Program-made: the position numbers and the translations under genes
Part shown: piece by piece, positions 7,739 through 14,721 of the stretch
Layout of the letters: each line of letters opens with the position of its first letter
Numbering within the stretch: the stretch's first letter is position 1
Origin: an uncultured Ruminiclostridium sp.
Lineage (GTDB): Bacteria > Bacillota > Clostridia > Oscillospirales > Acutalibacteraceae
DNA length: 19,683 nucleotides
NCBI GenBank assembly: GCA_902490005.1
Contig: CABUCM010000044.1
Location: 1-19,683 of the forward strand
Direction of reading: 5' to 3'
Notes under the pieces: model-generated
The model's input: the letters and a program-made list of their open reading frames with translations, nothing else
Told to the model about the DNA's origin: nothing
Databases searched by the model: none

Positions 7739-7789
7739 TTTAAAAGGGCTCGTCTTTCTTTTCACAACCCGAAGACAAGCCCTTTTAAA
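7739..7789. terminator. Terminator after the LysR-type gene
   Basis: Two 18-base arms (7739-7756 and 7772-7789) pair around a 15-base loop. The single C-A mismatch in the plus reading becomes a G-U pair in the minus-strand RNA. T-runs flank both sides, stronger on the plus side (7791-7797). It starts six bases beyond the LysR stop codon and separates that gene from the Ldh2 operon promoter. Confidence 0.85.
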
Positions 7790-7795
7790 ATTTTT

Positions 7796-8707
7796 TTATT
7801 TTTTTGTTTCCGCTTGGACAAGACCCTTCTTCCAATCCTTCACAAACGACATGAATTTCCGAGTGATGGAACTGGTCTCCCGAGACTTTAACTGGACCAA
7901 TCCGGTGGTGCTGAAATATTCTTCCTTCAGCGGCACCATCACACAGCCCTGCAGATCGAAATAAGTCATCACCTGCTCCATAGCCAAGACGATGACCCCG
8001 TCATTTTTTACAAACTCAAGGGAAATTTCAGGCTTGCCGCTGACTGTATAAGGAACCGTCGGCGTAAAACCGGCTTTTTTGCACACTGCCATGCAAATAT
8101 CGAAAAGAGATGCCTTTCCTGTGGGCAGAAGCAGCTTTTCCCCCTTTAACCGGCTAACGGAAATGGGGCCTTCCTTCGCCAAAGGGTGGCCCTCCGGCAT
8201 CACCGCCACCAATCTGTCTACGTTGATGGGAGTGATATGATATTGGTCCTCGTCTAAAAAATCGGTTCTGAGAATGGCAAAGTCACACTCCATCCGCCGA
8301 AGGCCCTGCAGCACAATGGAACTTTCACTTTCCACAACATTGAAGTTCACCCGCGGATGAATGGCTCTGAAAGCGCTCATAATTTCGGGAATTTGGTACT
8401 GGAGAAAAACAGGAATGGAAAAAATGCTGATGGTAGCGGTATTGTTCTTGGAAAAACAAGCCATATCGTCAATCATGCTTTTGTACGAACCCAAAATCGC
8501 GTAAGCGTGTTTTTGAAACCGTTCCCCAGCCGGAGTTAAGCAGATACTTTTTCGATTGCGGTAAAAAAGCTCCACGCCCAACTCGTTTTCCAGCGCCATA
8601 ATGTGCTTGGAAAAGGAAGACTGAGAGATATTATTCTCAGCCGCCGCCATCGTAAAGTTGCCGGTAATCGTTGCCGATAAGAAATACTGTAGCTGAAGAA
8701 TATCCAA
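7796..8707 (-). CDS. LysR-type transcriptional regulator
   Basis: This 303-residue protein has an N-terminal winged HTH: MDILQLQYFLSA, then AAAENNISQSSFSKHI as the recognition region, ELGVELFYRNRK and LTPAGE. A co-inducer-binding domain of the periplasmic-binding fold follows, about 88-295. I prefer a TTG start at 8707: AAGGAG (8716-8721) lies eight bases upstream of it, but only two bases before the ATG at 8713 and none before the GTG at 8716. The resulting MDILQLQYF is also the normal LysR-type start. The gene lies between the two arms of the catabolic locus, in the same direction as the left arm but with its own terminator. It is the obvious candidate to control both arms in response to the substrate or a pathway intermediate. 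Confidence 0.93.
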   Translation of the reverse strand: MDILQLQYFLSATITGNFTMAAAENNISQSSFSKHIMALENELGVELFYRNRKSICLTPAGERFQKHAYAILGSYKSMIDDMACFSKNNTATISIFSIPVFLQYQIPEIMSAFRAIHPRVNFNVVESESSIVLQGLRRMECDFAILRTDFLDEDQYHITPINVDRLVAVMPEGHPLAKEGPISVSRLKGEKLLLPTGKASLFDICMAVCKKAGFTPTVPYTVSGKPEISLEFVKNDGVIVLAMEQVMTYFDLQGCVMVPLKEEYFSTTGLVQLKSRETSSITRKFMSFVKDWKKGLVQAETKK

Positions 8708-8754
8708 TTGCATCACTCCTTATCTTATCACTCCGCAGATCCAAAAAAGTCATC

Positions 8755-8768
8755 ATGCTAAATAGCAT
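8755..8768. promoter_or_regulatory. Dyad ATGCTA-AA-TAGCAT upstream of the LysR gene
   Basis: Perfect six-base arms lie around a two-base centre, about 50 bp before the LysR start. The position fits an autoregulatory operator, but the sequence is not a T-N11-A LysR box, so its role is uncertain. Confidence 0.35.
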
Positions 8769-8894
8769 AATTTTATGGAAACCAAAAATGTCGTATAAAA
8801 ACATGGCTTTAGTTCCCAAAAGTCAATATAACACCTGCTTTTTAACTGTCCTAAATTGTATAACATATAGCACAAAAAAAGTCTATAACACCAG

Positions 8895-8916
8895 TGCTGT
8901 TTTTACAAAAACAGCA
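8895..8916 (+). terminator. Terminator-like hairpin in the regulatory region
   Basis: Perfect 10-base arms TGCTGTTTTT (8895-8904) and AAAAACAGCA (8907-8916) are followed by a T-rich tract (8917-8930). The inner A-T pairs must open to form a loop, leaving about eight pairs. No gene ends here on the plus strand, so it would end a short untranslated or peptide-coding transcript, or insulate the right-arm promoter. Confidence 0.5.
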
Positions 8917-9139
8917 TTTTAATTTTATTTTCAAGCAGCAACAAAGATTAATAAAAAATTTTGTTGAAATTTTGATGCTCTAATACTTCTTTCAGAAATC
9001 CACATAAAGATTATGTAAACCCGTCTCTTTGAAAAGCGGTCTATTCTAAATTACAAAAAAACAGCTGTACGCCTGAAAAAACTAGTCATATATTCCAAAA
9101 TCAAATGAAAGAAGTCAATTTTCGAATCCCTCAAAATCG

Positions 9140-9154
9140 GTCAAAACTATTGAC
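9140..9154. promoter_or_regulatory. LysR-type regulator box overlapping the right-arm -35
   Basis: GTCAAAACTATTGAC is a perfect GTCAA-N5-TTGAC dyad and satisfies the T-N11-A rule known for LysR-type boxes. Its right half is part of the TTGACA -35 hexamer. A further GTCAA half-site occurs at 9114-9118, 26 bp upstream. Confidence 0.6.
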
Positions 9155-9179
9155 ACTTTTGTGTGGACTAGATTAATAT
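9150..9179 (+). promoter_or_regulatory. Promoter of the aldolase-ABC-dehydrogenase operon
   Basis: TTGACA (9150-9155) and TAATAT (9174-9179) are spaced 18 bp apart. The predicted leader is about 100 bases to ATG 9286. The -35 is a perfect consensus and coincides with half of the LysR-type box. Confidence 0.6.
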
Positions 9180-9285
9180 GTCTATAAAATCCAATATCAT
9201 TTATTCTATTTTATGAATTGCGCACAAATCCAACTGTTTTTATTAAATTCATCTCAATTCATTTCATCAAGGAGGAACATGTATC

Positions 9286-10194
9286 ATGAAAACAATGAAA
9301 GGCGTCAATGTCCCAATTTCCTGCCCTATGACCCCCGACCAGCAGGTAGATTACAAGAGCTTAGAAAGCCTCTGTGAGTACCTGATCGAAAAAGGGGTGC
9401 AGGGCTTGTATCCCAACGGATCTACCGGCGAGATGTGCTATCTCACTTTGGAAGAGCGGAAAAAAGTTCTGGAAACCTGCATTAAGGTTGCCAACGGCCG
9501 GGTTCAGGTTTTCTCCATGGTAGGCGCCCTTACCACCAGGGATACCATCGAGCTTGCGCAGCACGCTGAAAAGGCCGGCGCTGACGGCATCGGGGTGGTC
9601 ACCCCCTACTACTTCAAGCTGGATCAGAAAGAGTTGGAGGAATACTTCGTGCGGGTAGCCCAGAGCGTTTCTGAGGATTTCTCAATCTACCTGTATGGCA
9701 TTCCCCAATTGGCTGTTAATGATATCACTCCTGAACTCGCCCAGAAGGTGGCCAGCCGCTGTAAGAACGTGGTGGGGATCAAGTACAGCTATCCCGACAT
9801 GCCCCGCCTGATGAAGTTTATGAACATCAATGATGGTAATTTCTCCGTGCTGGCCGGTCCCGACGATCTTTTCTTCGTCACCTTGTGCGCCGGCGGCGAC
9901 GGCACTATTTCCGGCAACGCCAACGTGGTTCCCGAGCATTTTGTAGCGATCTACAACGCGTTCCAGAAGGGCGATATTGAGCTTGCCAGAAAGCTTCAGA
10001 AAAAGACCAACCTGATGATCGATTATATCAGCGGCCCCAACAACATGTCCAGATACAAGGTCTGCTTGAAGCATCGCGGCGTCATTGCTCACGATACTGT
10101 ACGGGAACCTTTACGCACTATCTGCGCCGAGGAACAAAAAGAGCTGATCGACGCTATTGAAAAAATGAATTACTTGGATCCGGCCGCGTTGTAA
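9286..10194 (+). CDS. DapA-family class I aldolase (dihydrodipicolinate synthase/N-acetylneuraminate lyase family)
   Basis: This 302-residue TIM-barrel protein contains the family's carboxylate-binding loop GSTGE (45-49), Tyr109 in TPYYFK, the proton-relay Tyr137 in YGIP, and the Schiff-base Lys166 in GIKYSYPD. The segment after YxxP is QLA instead of the GRT of lysine-biosynthetic DapA, so the Arg that binds the second carboxylate there is absent. A catabolic lyase releasing pyruvate (2-keto-3-deoxy sugar acid or similar) is more likely. The start is ATG 9286, ten bases after GGAGG. It is the first gene of the right arm and is followed by a transporter and two 2-hydroxyacid dehydrogenases, which supports a catabolic role. 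The exact substrate is not readable from sequence. Confidence 0.87.
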   Translation: MKTMKGVNVPISCPMTPDQQVDYKSLESLCEYLIEKGVQGLYPNGSTGEMCYLTLEERKKVLETCIKVANGRVQVFSMVGALTTRDTIELAQHAEKAGADGIGVVTPYYFKLDQKELEEYFVRVAQSVSEDFSIYLYGIPQLAVNDITPELAQKVASRCKNVVGIKYSYPDMPRLMKFMNINDGNFSVLAGPDDLFFVTLCAGGDGTISGNANVVPEHFVAIYNAFQKGDIELARKLQKKTNLMIDYISGPNNMSRYKVCLKHRGVIAHDTVREPLRTICAEEQKELIDAIEKMNYLDPAAL

Positions 10195-10229
10195 GGTTTC
10201 TGGCCTATTTGATTGGTTCTAGGGTGTCA

Positions 10230-10275
10230 CGCTCTCCGGCTTCCATTTAGCGAGGGATAATGGAACCGGAAAGCG
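10230..10275 (+). other. Intercistronic hairpin before the binding-protein gene
   Basis: CGCT-TCCGG-TTCCA (10230-10245, one unpaired C at 10234 and one at 10240) pairs with TGGAA-CCGGA-AGCG (10261-10275), enclosing a 15-base loop. No T-run follows, so it is not a standard terminator. Such structures often mark an RNA processing or stabilising point that raises expression of a downstream binding-protein gene. Confidence 0.6.
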
Positions 10276-10337
10276 ATATCTAAAATCCAGGCCGTATTGA
10301 GAGAACGGCGAATAAAATTTTGGGAGGCTGAAAATTT

Positions 10338-11723
10338 ATGAAAACCAAGAGACTATTAAGCGCACTTATTGCAACAGCGCTGCTGGCCGGAATCTTTGCC
10401 GGCTGCTCAGGCGGCGGCGATACCCCTTCTTCCACCGGTGGCAGCAGTGCCGGCGGCGACAGTTCCGCAGCGGAGTCTTCTAACGGCGGAAGCGAAAAGT
10501 TTGACACCACTTTAAATTTCATCGGCGTTGACAACGTCATCGTCACCACCGCGTTTAGTGATGAAAACCTGCAAAAGCTAAAGGATGAGTTGGGCATTAC
10601 CGTCAACTTCCAGCAGTTTACCAACGAACAGGCGTCCAACAAGATCGCTGTCAGCATGGCCGCCGGCGGCGCTGACATTGACGCTTTCATGTTCCGTCCC
10701 TTGGACGAAACCCTGCTGTTTGTGCAGAACGGATGGCTGGAAAACCTGCAGCCCTACATAGACGCCGATCCGGAAGCCGCCAATTATGACGACTACATGA
10801 AGGCCTGCCAGGAAGTTACCCAGAATCCTGATACCGGCGACGCCGTCGGTTTGCCGGTTATGACCGAATCCGGCGCTGTTTATTACAACAAAACCATGTG
10901 GGAAGCCGCCGGTTTGACCGAAAAGGATTACCCGAAAACGATGGATGATCTGTACAACATAGCCGTACAGTTGACCGACCGTAACGCTGGTATCGCCGGC
11001 TTTGCCTGCCGCGGTACAGCCAACCCCGCTGTTACCCAGTTCTCTGGTTTCCTGCGCGCCTTCGGCGGCGACTTCTTCAAAGAAGAAAACGGAGCCAAAA
11101 CCGCTATTATCAATACGCCTGAATCGGTAGCCGGATTTGAGTTTTACGGCAAGCTGCTCCGTGACGCCGGTCCTGATGGCGTTCTGAGCATGACCTGGAC
11201 TGAAACCTGGAGCCTCTTTACCCAGGGTAAAGCCGCGATGCGTTTCGACGCCAACACAAACCTGGGCTCTTGGGATCCGGACAACTCCACCATTTCCATG
11301 GACGAAATCGGATGCTTTGACCTGCCTGTGGGACCTGACGGCGACTATGGAAACTATTCCATCACTCCTTGGGCTTTGGGCGTAAGCTACGGCTCTACCC
11401 AGAAAGACGCCGCTTGGGCTCTGATTAACTGGATGGCTACCTCTGACATGCAGAAGCAAGCGCAGGCCAACGGCAGTTCCGGCGCCCGCACCTCTGTATG
11501 GGAAGAAAAGGGCCTGTCCAGCTGGCCTCAGGAATTCCAGGATCTGGCCGCTTCTGTGGGCGCGAAAGCCTATGGTACCGACCGCCCCTACATGATTAAC
11601 GTGGCTGCCGCCAGAGACGTGATCGGCCAGGTAATCGTAACCGCTATCGAAGGCGGAGACGTTCAGGCCGCCGCCGATTCCGCCAACGCCGAATTCCAAA
11701 AGCTTCTCGACAGCGAGAAATAA
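10338..11723 (+). CDS. ABC transporter substrate-binding lipoprotein, family 1 (sugar type)
   Basis: This 461-residue protein starts with a lipoprotein signal peptide: KTKRLL, a hydrophobic stretch, and the lipobox FAGC with Cys23. A Gly/Ser-rich linker of about 30 residues follows, typical for tethering outside the membrane of Gram-positives. The mature domain has family-1 extracellular solute-binding features: AVYYNKTMWEAAGL, the TMDDLYNIA helix, GKAAMRFDANTN, and the C-terminal WALINWMATSDMQ region. It captures the substrate for the two permeases encoded next. It is flanked by hairpins on both sides (10230-10275 and 11763-11793), fitting the usual need for more binding protein than permease. 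The start ATG 10338 follows GGGAGG. Family 1 proteins mostly bind sugars or oligosaccharides; the ligand here is unknown. Confidence 0.92.
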   Translation: MKTKRLLSALIATALLAGIFAGCSGGGDTPSSTGGSSAGGDSSAAESSNGGSEKFDTTLNFIGVDNVIVTTAFSDENLQKLKDELGITVNFQQFTNEQASNKIAVSMAAGGADIDAFMFRPLDETLLFVQNGWLENLQPYIDADPEAANYDDYMKACQEVTQNPDTGDAVGLPVMTESGAVYYNKTMWEAAGLTEKDYPKTMDDLYNIAVQLTDRNAGIAGFACRGTANPAVTQFSGFLRAFGGDFFKEENGAKTAIINTPESVAGFEFYGKLLRDAGPDGVLSMTWTETWSLFTQGKAAMRFDANTNLGSWDPDNSTISMDEIGCFDLPVGPDGDYGNYSITPWALGVSYGSTQKDAAWALINWMATSDMQKQAQANGSSGARTSVWEEKGLSSWPQEFQDLAASVGAKAYGTDRPYMINVAAARDVIGQVIVTAIEGGDVQAAADSANAEFQKLLDSEK

Positions 11724-11762
11724 TTTGCGTAATTAAGCAAGCAGCTTAGAAATGTTGAAATG

Positions 11763-11793
11763 GTGCCTGCAGTTCGTAACGTTCTGCAGGCGC
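11763..11793 (+). terminator. Hairpin/attenuator after the binding-protein gene
   Basis: GCCTGCAG (11765-11772) and CTGCAGGC (11784-11791) pair perfectly, with one G-T and one G-C extension, around an 11-base loop. Only a short T4 run follows (11796-11799). It is probably a partial terminator or 3'-end protector that lowers permease transcription relative to the binding protein. Confidence 0.6.
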
Positions 11794-11947
11794 TGTTTTA
11801 GGAACCGCCAACCGGTATTGTGGGGATTATGGCTTTAAAAATCTGCGCAGAAACAGGCGCATGAAAGATTTGAATGGTTTTTGACCCAGCTCTTTCAATT
11901 CCCAGACGGGCGGCGTCCGAAATAAGAGCAAAGGAGGCAATCGCAAA

Positions 11948-12835
11948 TTGCAAAAGATAGGAAGATGGGTGGATAAGCGCCTGAAATGGTTCTTCACCGT
12001 GCCGACAATCATTTTTGTTTTGGCGATGGTGCTTTTTCCAATTATATATACCTTGGTTCTTAGTTTCCATTCCTGGAGAATGTCTGCTAATATTCCCTGG
12101 GATTTTATCGGCCTGCAAAACTATATCGATCTGTTTTCTTCCGACCGGTTCCCCTTAGCAATTGGGCGCACTTTTATCTTTACCGCTATTGCGCTTACCA
12201 TCGAAATGGTTTTGGGTATCGCCATCGCATTGTTCCTGAACCGCCGTTTCTTCGGCAAAAACTTTGTAAAAACAGCCTTCCTGATTCCTATGGTCGCCAC
12301 GCCGGTAGCCATCGGTATGGTGTGGAAGTTAATGTATGACCCAAACATCGGCATTCTGGACTATGTGCTCAAATCCCTTGGTATGCCGACGATAAATTTC
12401 CTGGGAGATTCCAACATCGCCCTGTATTCCCTGATCGTTGTGGATATTTGGGAATGGACGCCTCAGGTGATGCTGATTATCTTAGCTGGTATCACCTCTA
12501 TTTCTACAGAACCCTTTGAATCAGCCTTGGTAGACGGCGCCACTCCGTGGCAGGTGACCTGGCATATTACGCTGCCTCTCCTCCGCCCCACCATCTTTAC
12601 GGCTTTTCTCTTAAGGCTGATCGACGTTTTGAAGACCTTTGATATTATGTACTCGATGACCCAAGGCGGGCCGGGATATGCTACGGAGACGATGAATATT
12701 CTTTCCTACCGGCAGGCCTTCGAATTTATGCAGTTCGGTTCAGCGTCTTCCATGCTGATCGTGTTCTTTGTCATTGTGATGACCATCGCCGCCATCACCG
12801 TGAAAATTAAGAGCAAAGTGGAGGTGGATTATTAA
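11948..12835 (+). CDS. ABC transporter permease, MalF/UgpA type
   Basis: This 295-residue membrane protein has about six transmembrane segments (first at about residues 15-40). The conserved cytoplasmic EAA loop for ATPase contact is at about 191-210 (ESALVDGATPWQVTWHITLP). Such permeases pair with a MalG-type partner, here the next gene. The start is TTG 11948: AAGGAGG (11931-11937) is ten bases upstream, and no ATG or GTG lies suitably between. The rare start and the upstream hairpin would both keep expression low. The 224-bp gap before it contains the hairpin described and no other gene. Confidence 0.92.
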   Translation: MQKIGRWVDKRLKWFFTVPTIIFVLAMVLFPIIYTLVLSFHSWRMSANIPWDFIGLQNYIDLFSSDRFPLAIGRTFIFTAIALTIEMVLGIAIALFLNRRFFGKNFVKTAFLIPMVATPVAIGMVWKLMYDPNIGILDYVLKSLGMPTINFLGDSNIALYSLIVVDIWEWTPQVMLIILAGITSISTEPFESALVDGATPWQVTWHITLPLLRPTIFTAFLLRLIDVLKTFDIMYSMTQGGPGYATETMNILSYRQAFEFMQFGSASSMLIVFFVIVMTIAAITVKIKSKVEVDY

Positions 12836-13674
12836 TGACTGAAAATATCGCGAAATCCAGGTCCGCTAGAATCACCGGGAGAATATTCTTTTATGTCGTC
12901 GTTGTTTTCCTTTTGTTTTTCGTGCTGTTTCCCATGTTCTGGATGTTCCTGGCTTCATTTAAAACCAACGCCGATATCCTGAATATGGATAAGCTGTTTA
13001 ATTTTACCCCAACCATGAAGAACTTTGAGAACGTGTTTGTCAATTACGATTTTGCCAAGCCTATCATCAACAGCTTGATCGTCAGCTTGGTATCCACTGT
13101 TCTTTCTTTGCTTCTGGGCCTTCCCGCGGCCTATTCTATCGCCCGGGAAAAGCAGCATCTGTTTTCAGGGATCATACTGATGATCCGTATCGTTCCGGCG
13201 GTGTCTTTTTTGGTGCCCTGGTACATACTGTTCACCAACCTTCACCTTTCCGGAACCTATCTTTCCTTGATTATCTGCCATTTAATTGTTTCCCTGCCAT
13301 TGATCGTGTGGATTATGATCCCCTATTATGAGACTCTTCCCCAGGAGCTGGAGCAATCCGCCTATATTGACGGCGCATCCCGGTTCGGCACCTTTATTCG
13401 GATCATGCTGCCGTTGTCCTCCCCCGGAATTTTGACCTCCGGAATCCTGGCGTTCATCTTCTCCTGGAACAACTTTATGTTCGCCTTGGTGCTCTGCTCT
13501 AACAAAACCACCACCTTGCCTATTGCGATCTACCAGTTTATTTCTTATTCCAACGTAGACTGGGGCGGCATTATGTGCGCTTCTGTTGTCATCACGCTGC
13601 CAATTATTATTATCTCTTTCTTCCTCCAGCGATACATTATCACTGGTCTCACTGCGGGCGCTGTCAAAGGCTAA
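12835..13674 (+). CDS. ABC transporter permease, MalG type
   Basis: This 279-residue protein has six predicted membrane spans and an EAA loop at about 171-193 (ELEQSAYIDGASRFGTFIRI). Its ATG overlaps the TAA of the preceding permease by one base (TAATG), so the two are translationally coupled and should form the heterodimeric channel. No ATP-binding subunit is encoded in the locus. In Firmicutes this transporter class commonly uses a shared MsmK/MalK-type ATPase encoded elsewhere, which I infer here. Confidence 0.93.
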   Translation: MTENIAKSRSARITGRIFFYVVVVFLLFFVLFPMFWMFLASFKTNADILNMDKLFNFTPTMKNFENVFVNYDFAKPIINSLIVSLVSTVLSLLLGLPAAYSIAREKQHLFSGIILMIRIVPAVSFLVPWYILFTNLHLSGTYLSLIICHLIVSLPLIVWIMIPYYETLPQELEQSAYIDGASRFGTFIRIMLPLSSPGILTSGILAFIFSWNNFMFALVLCSNKTTTLPIAIYQFISYSNVDWGGIMCASVVITLPIIIISFFLQRYIITGLTAGAVKG

Positions 13675-13716
13675 CCCGTTGACAAATAAAATTTTTTACC
13701 TTATGGAGGGAACCCA

Positions 13717-14679
13717 ATGAAAAAGATCGTATTATCCACCATCCCGCTGTATGCCCAGCGCTGCAAACGTTCCAAAGCCCTTTTGGAAAAAGAAGGCTTT
13801 GAGATTATCGAATACCAGGGTGATCTGGTGATGACCGCGGAGGAAATCAAAGCGGTTGGCAAGGATATCTGCGGCGCTATTATCGGCTGTGATGAATGGA
13901 ATGAGGAAATTTTCCAGGCATGCCCCAATCTGAAAGCCATCGGCCGCTTCGGCGTGGGCTACAACAACATCGACCTGGAGGCCGCCAAACGACATGGCGT
14001 GAAGGTTTCCATTGCCACCGGCATTAACTGCGACTCCGTCGCGGAAGCCACCATTATGCTGGTGCTGTCTTCCCTGCGCAACCTGATTAATCTGGATCAG
14101 ACCACCCGTGACGGACAGTGGATGCGCTATACCGGAAACACCCTGCACAATAAGGTATACGGCCTAATCGGTTTTGGCGCCATCGCCCGTTATGTCGCCA
14201 AGCTGGTTAACGCCTTCGGCCCGGCTAAGATCATCGCCTACGACAAATATCCCAACTATGAGGAAGCCAAAAAGCTGGGTGTGGAGATCGTGGACTTTGA
14301 TACCGTAGTCAAAGAGTCCGATGTCATTTCCCTTCATGTTCCCGCTACCCCGGAAACCATTAAGATGTTCGGCGAGAAGGAATTCAAGGCCATGAAGGAT
14401 ACCGCTGTTTTTGTCAACGTAGCTCGTGGACCGGTGGTGGACGAGGCCGCGCTGTACAAAGCCTTAAAGGAAAAGTGGATCGCCCGCGCCGCTATTGACG
14501 TATTTGAAGAGGAGCCTACGCCGGCGGATAACCCCTTATTCCAGCTGGATAACATCATTATGATGCCTCACCAGTGCGGCGACACTTGGGAAACCTTTGA
14601 CGCCGTGGGCCTGTTTGACGCTCAGGTCATCGTGGATGTCATGAACGGCAAGGACCCGCAAAACTGGATTAATAAATAA
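13717..14679 (+). CDS. D-isomer-specific 2-hydroxyacid dehydrogenase (phosphoglycerate-dehydrogenase-like)
   Basis: This 320-residue protein has the two-domain fold of the D-2-hydroxyacid dehydrogenases. The NAD-binding glycine motif is GFGAIA (152-157), where the last Gly of the usual GxGxxG is Ala. Asp176 (AYDKYP) at the end of the second strand favours NAD. The catalytic triad is complete: Arg237 (VARGP), Glu266 (FEEEP) and His285 (MPHQCGD). It is too short for the regulatory ACT domain of some serine-pathway enzymes, and the operon context argues for catabolism. Its ATG is preceded by ATGGAGGG, six bases of spacing, 42 bp after the permease. It probably oxidises or reduces a D-2-hydroxyacid intermediate. 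Confidence 0.9.
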   Translation: MKKIVLSTIPLYAQRCKRSKALLEKEGFEIIEYQGDLVMTAEEIKAVGKDICGAIIGCDEWNEEIFQACPNLKAIGRFGVGYNNIDLEAAKRHGVKVSIATGINCDSVAEATIMLVLSSLRNLINLDQTTRDGQWMRYTGNTLHNKVYGLIGFGAIARYVAKLVNAFGPAKIIAYDKYPNYEEAKKLGVEIVDFDTVVKESDVISLHVPATPETIKMFGEKEFKAMKDTAVFVNVARGPVVDEAALYKALKEKWIARAAIDVFEEEPTPADNPLFQLDNIIMMPHQCGDTWETFDAVGLFDAQVIVDVMNGKDPQNWINK

Positions 14680-14721
14680 AAAGCGTCCCCTTGCTGATTA
14701 CCAATTTAAGGAGGACGTCAT

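Larger units (their letters stand above)
8714..9285. other. Long AT-rich regulatory region between LysR gene and right arm
   Basis: This stretch of about 570 bp has no convincing gene. It holds a 14-bp dyad (8755-8768), a terminator-like hairpin (8895-8916), repeated TATAACACC elements (near 8827 and 8885), a LysR-type box (9140-9154), a promoter (9150-9179) and the ribosome binding site GGAGG at 9271-9275. It must contain the LysR gene's own promoter, but I could not place one with confidence. Confidence 0.6.

Noticed and set aside
8671..8922. 83-codon plus-strand frame in the regulatory gap
   Set aside because: It overlaps the LysR start region, has no ribosome binding site, is low-complexity AT-rich and includes the hairpin at 8895-8916.
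9286..10194. Annotation as lysine-biosynthetic dihydrodipicolinate synthase (dapA)
   Set aside because: The GRT loop with its substrate-binding Arg is absent and the gene leads a catabolic transport operon.
10578..11699. Long minus-strand open frame opposite the binding-protein gene
   Set aside because: It is antisense to a clear lipoprotein gene with signal peptide and RBS, and shows no recognisable domain.
13675..13700. TTGACA at the end of the second permease (about 13679) as an internal promoter for the dehydrogenases
   Set aside because: No -10 hexamer lies 16-18 bp downstream before the RBS, and spacing to ATG 13717 would be too short.
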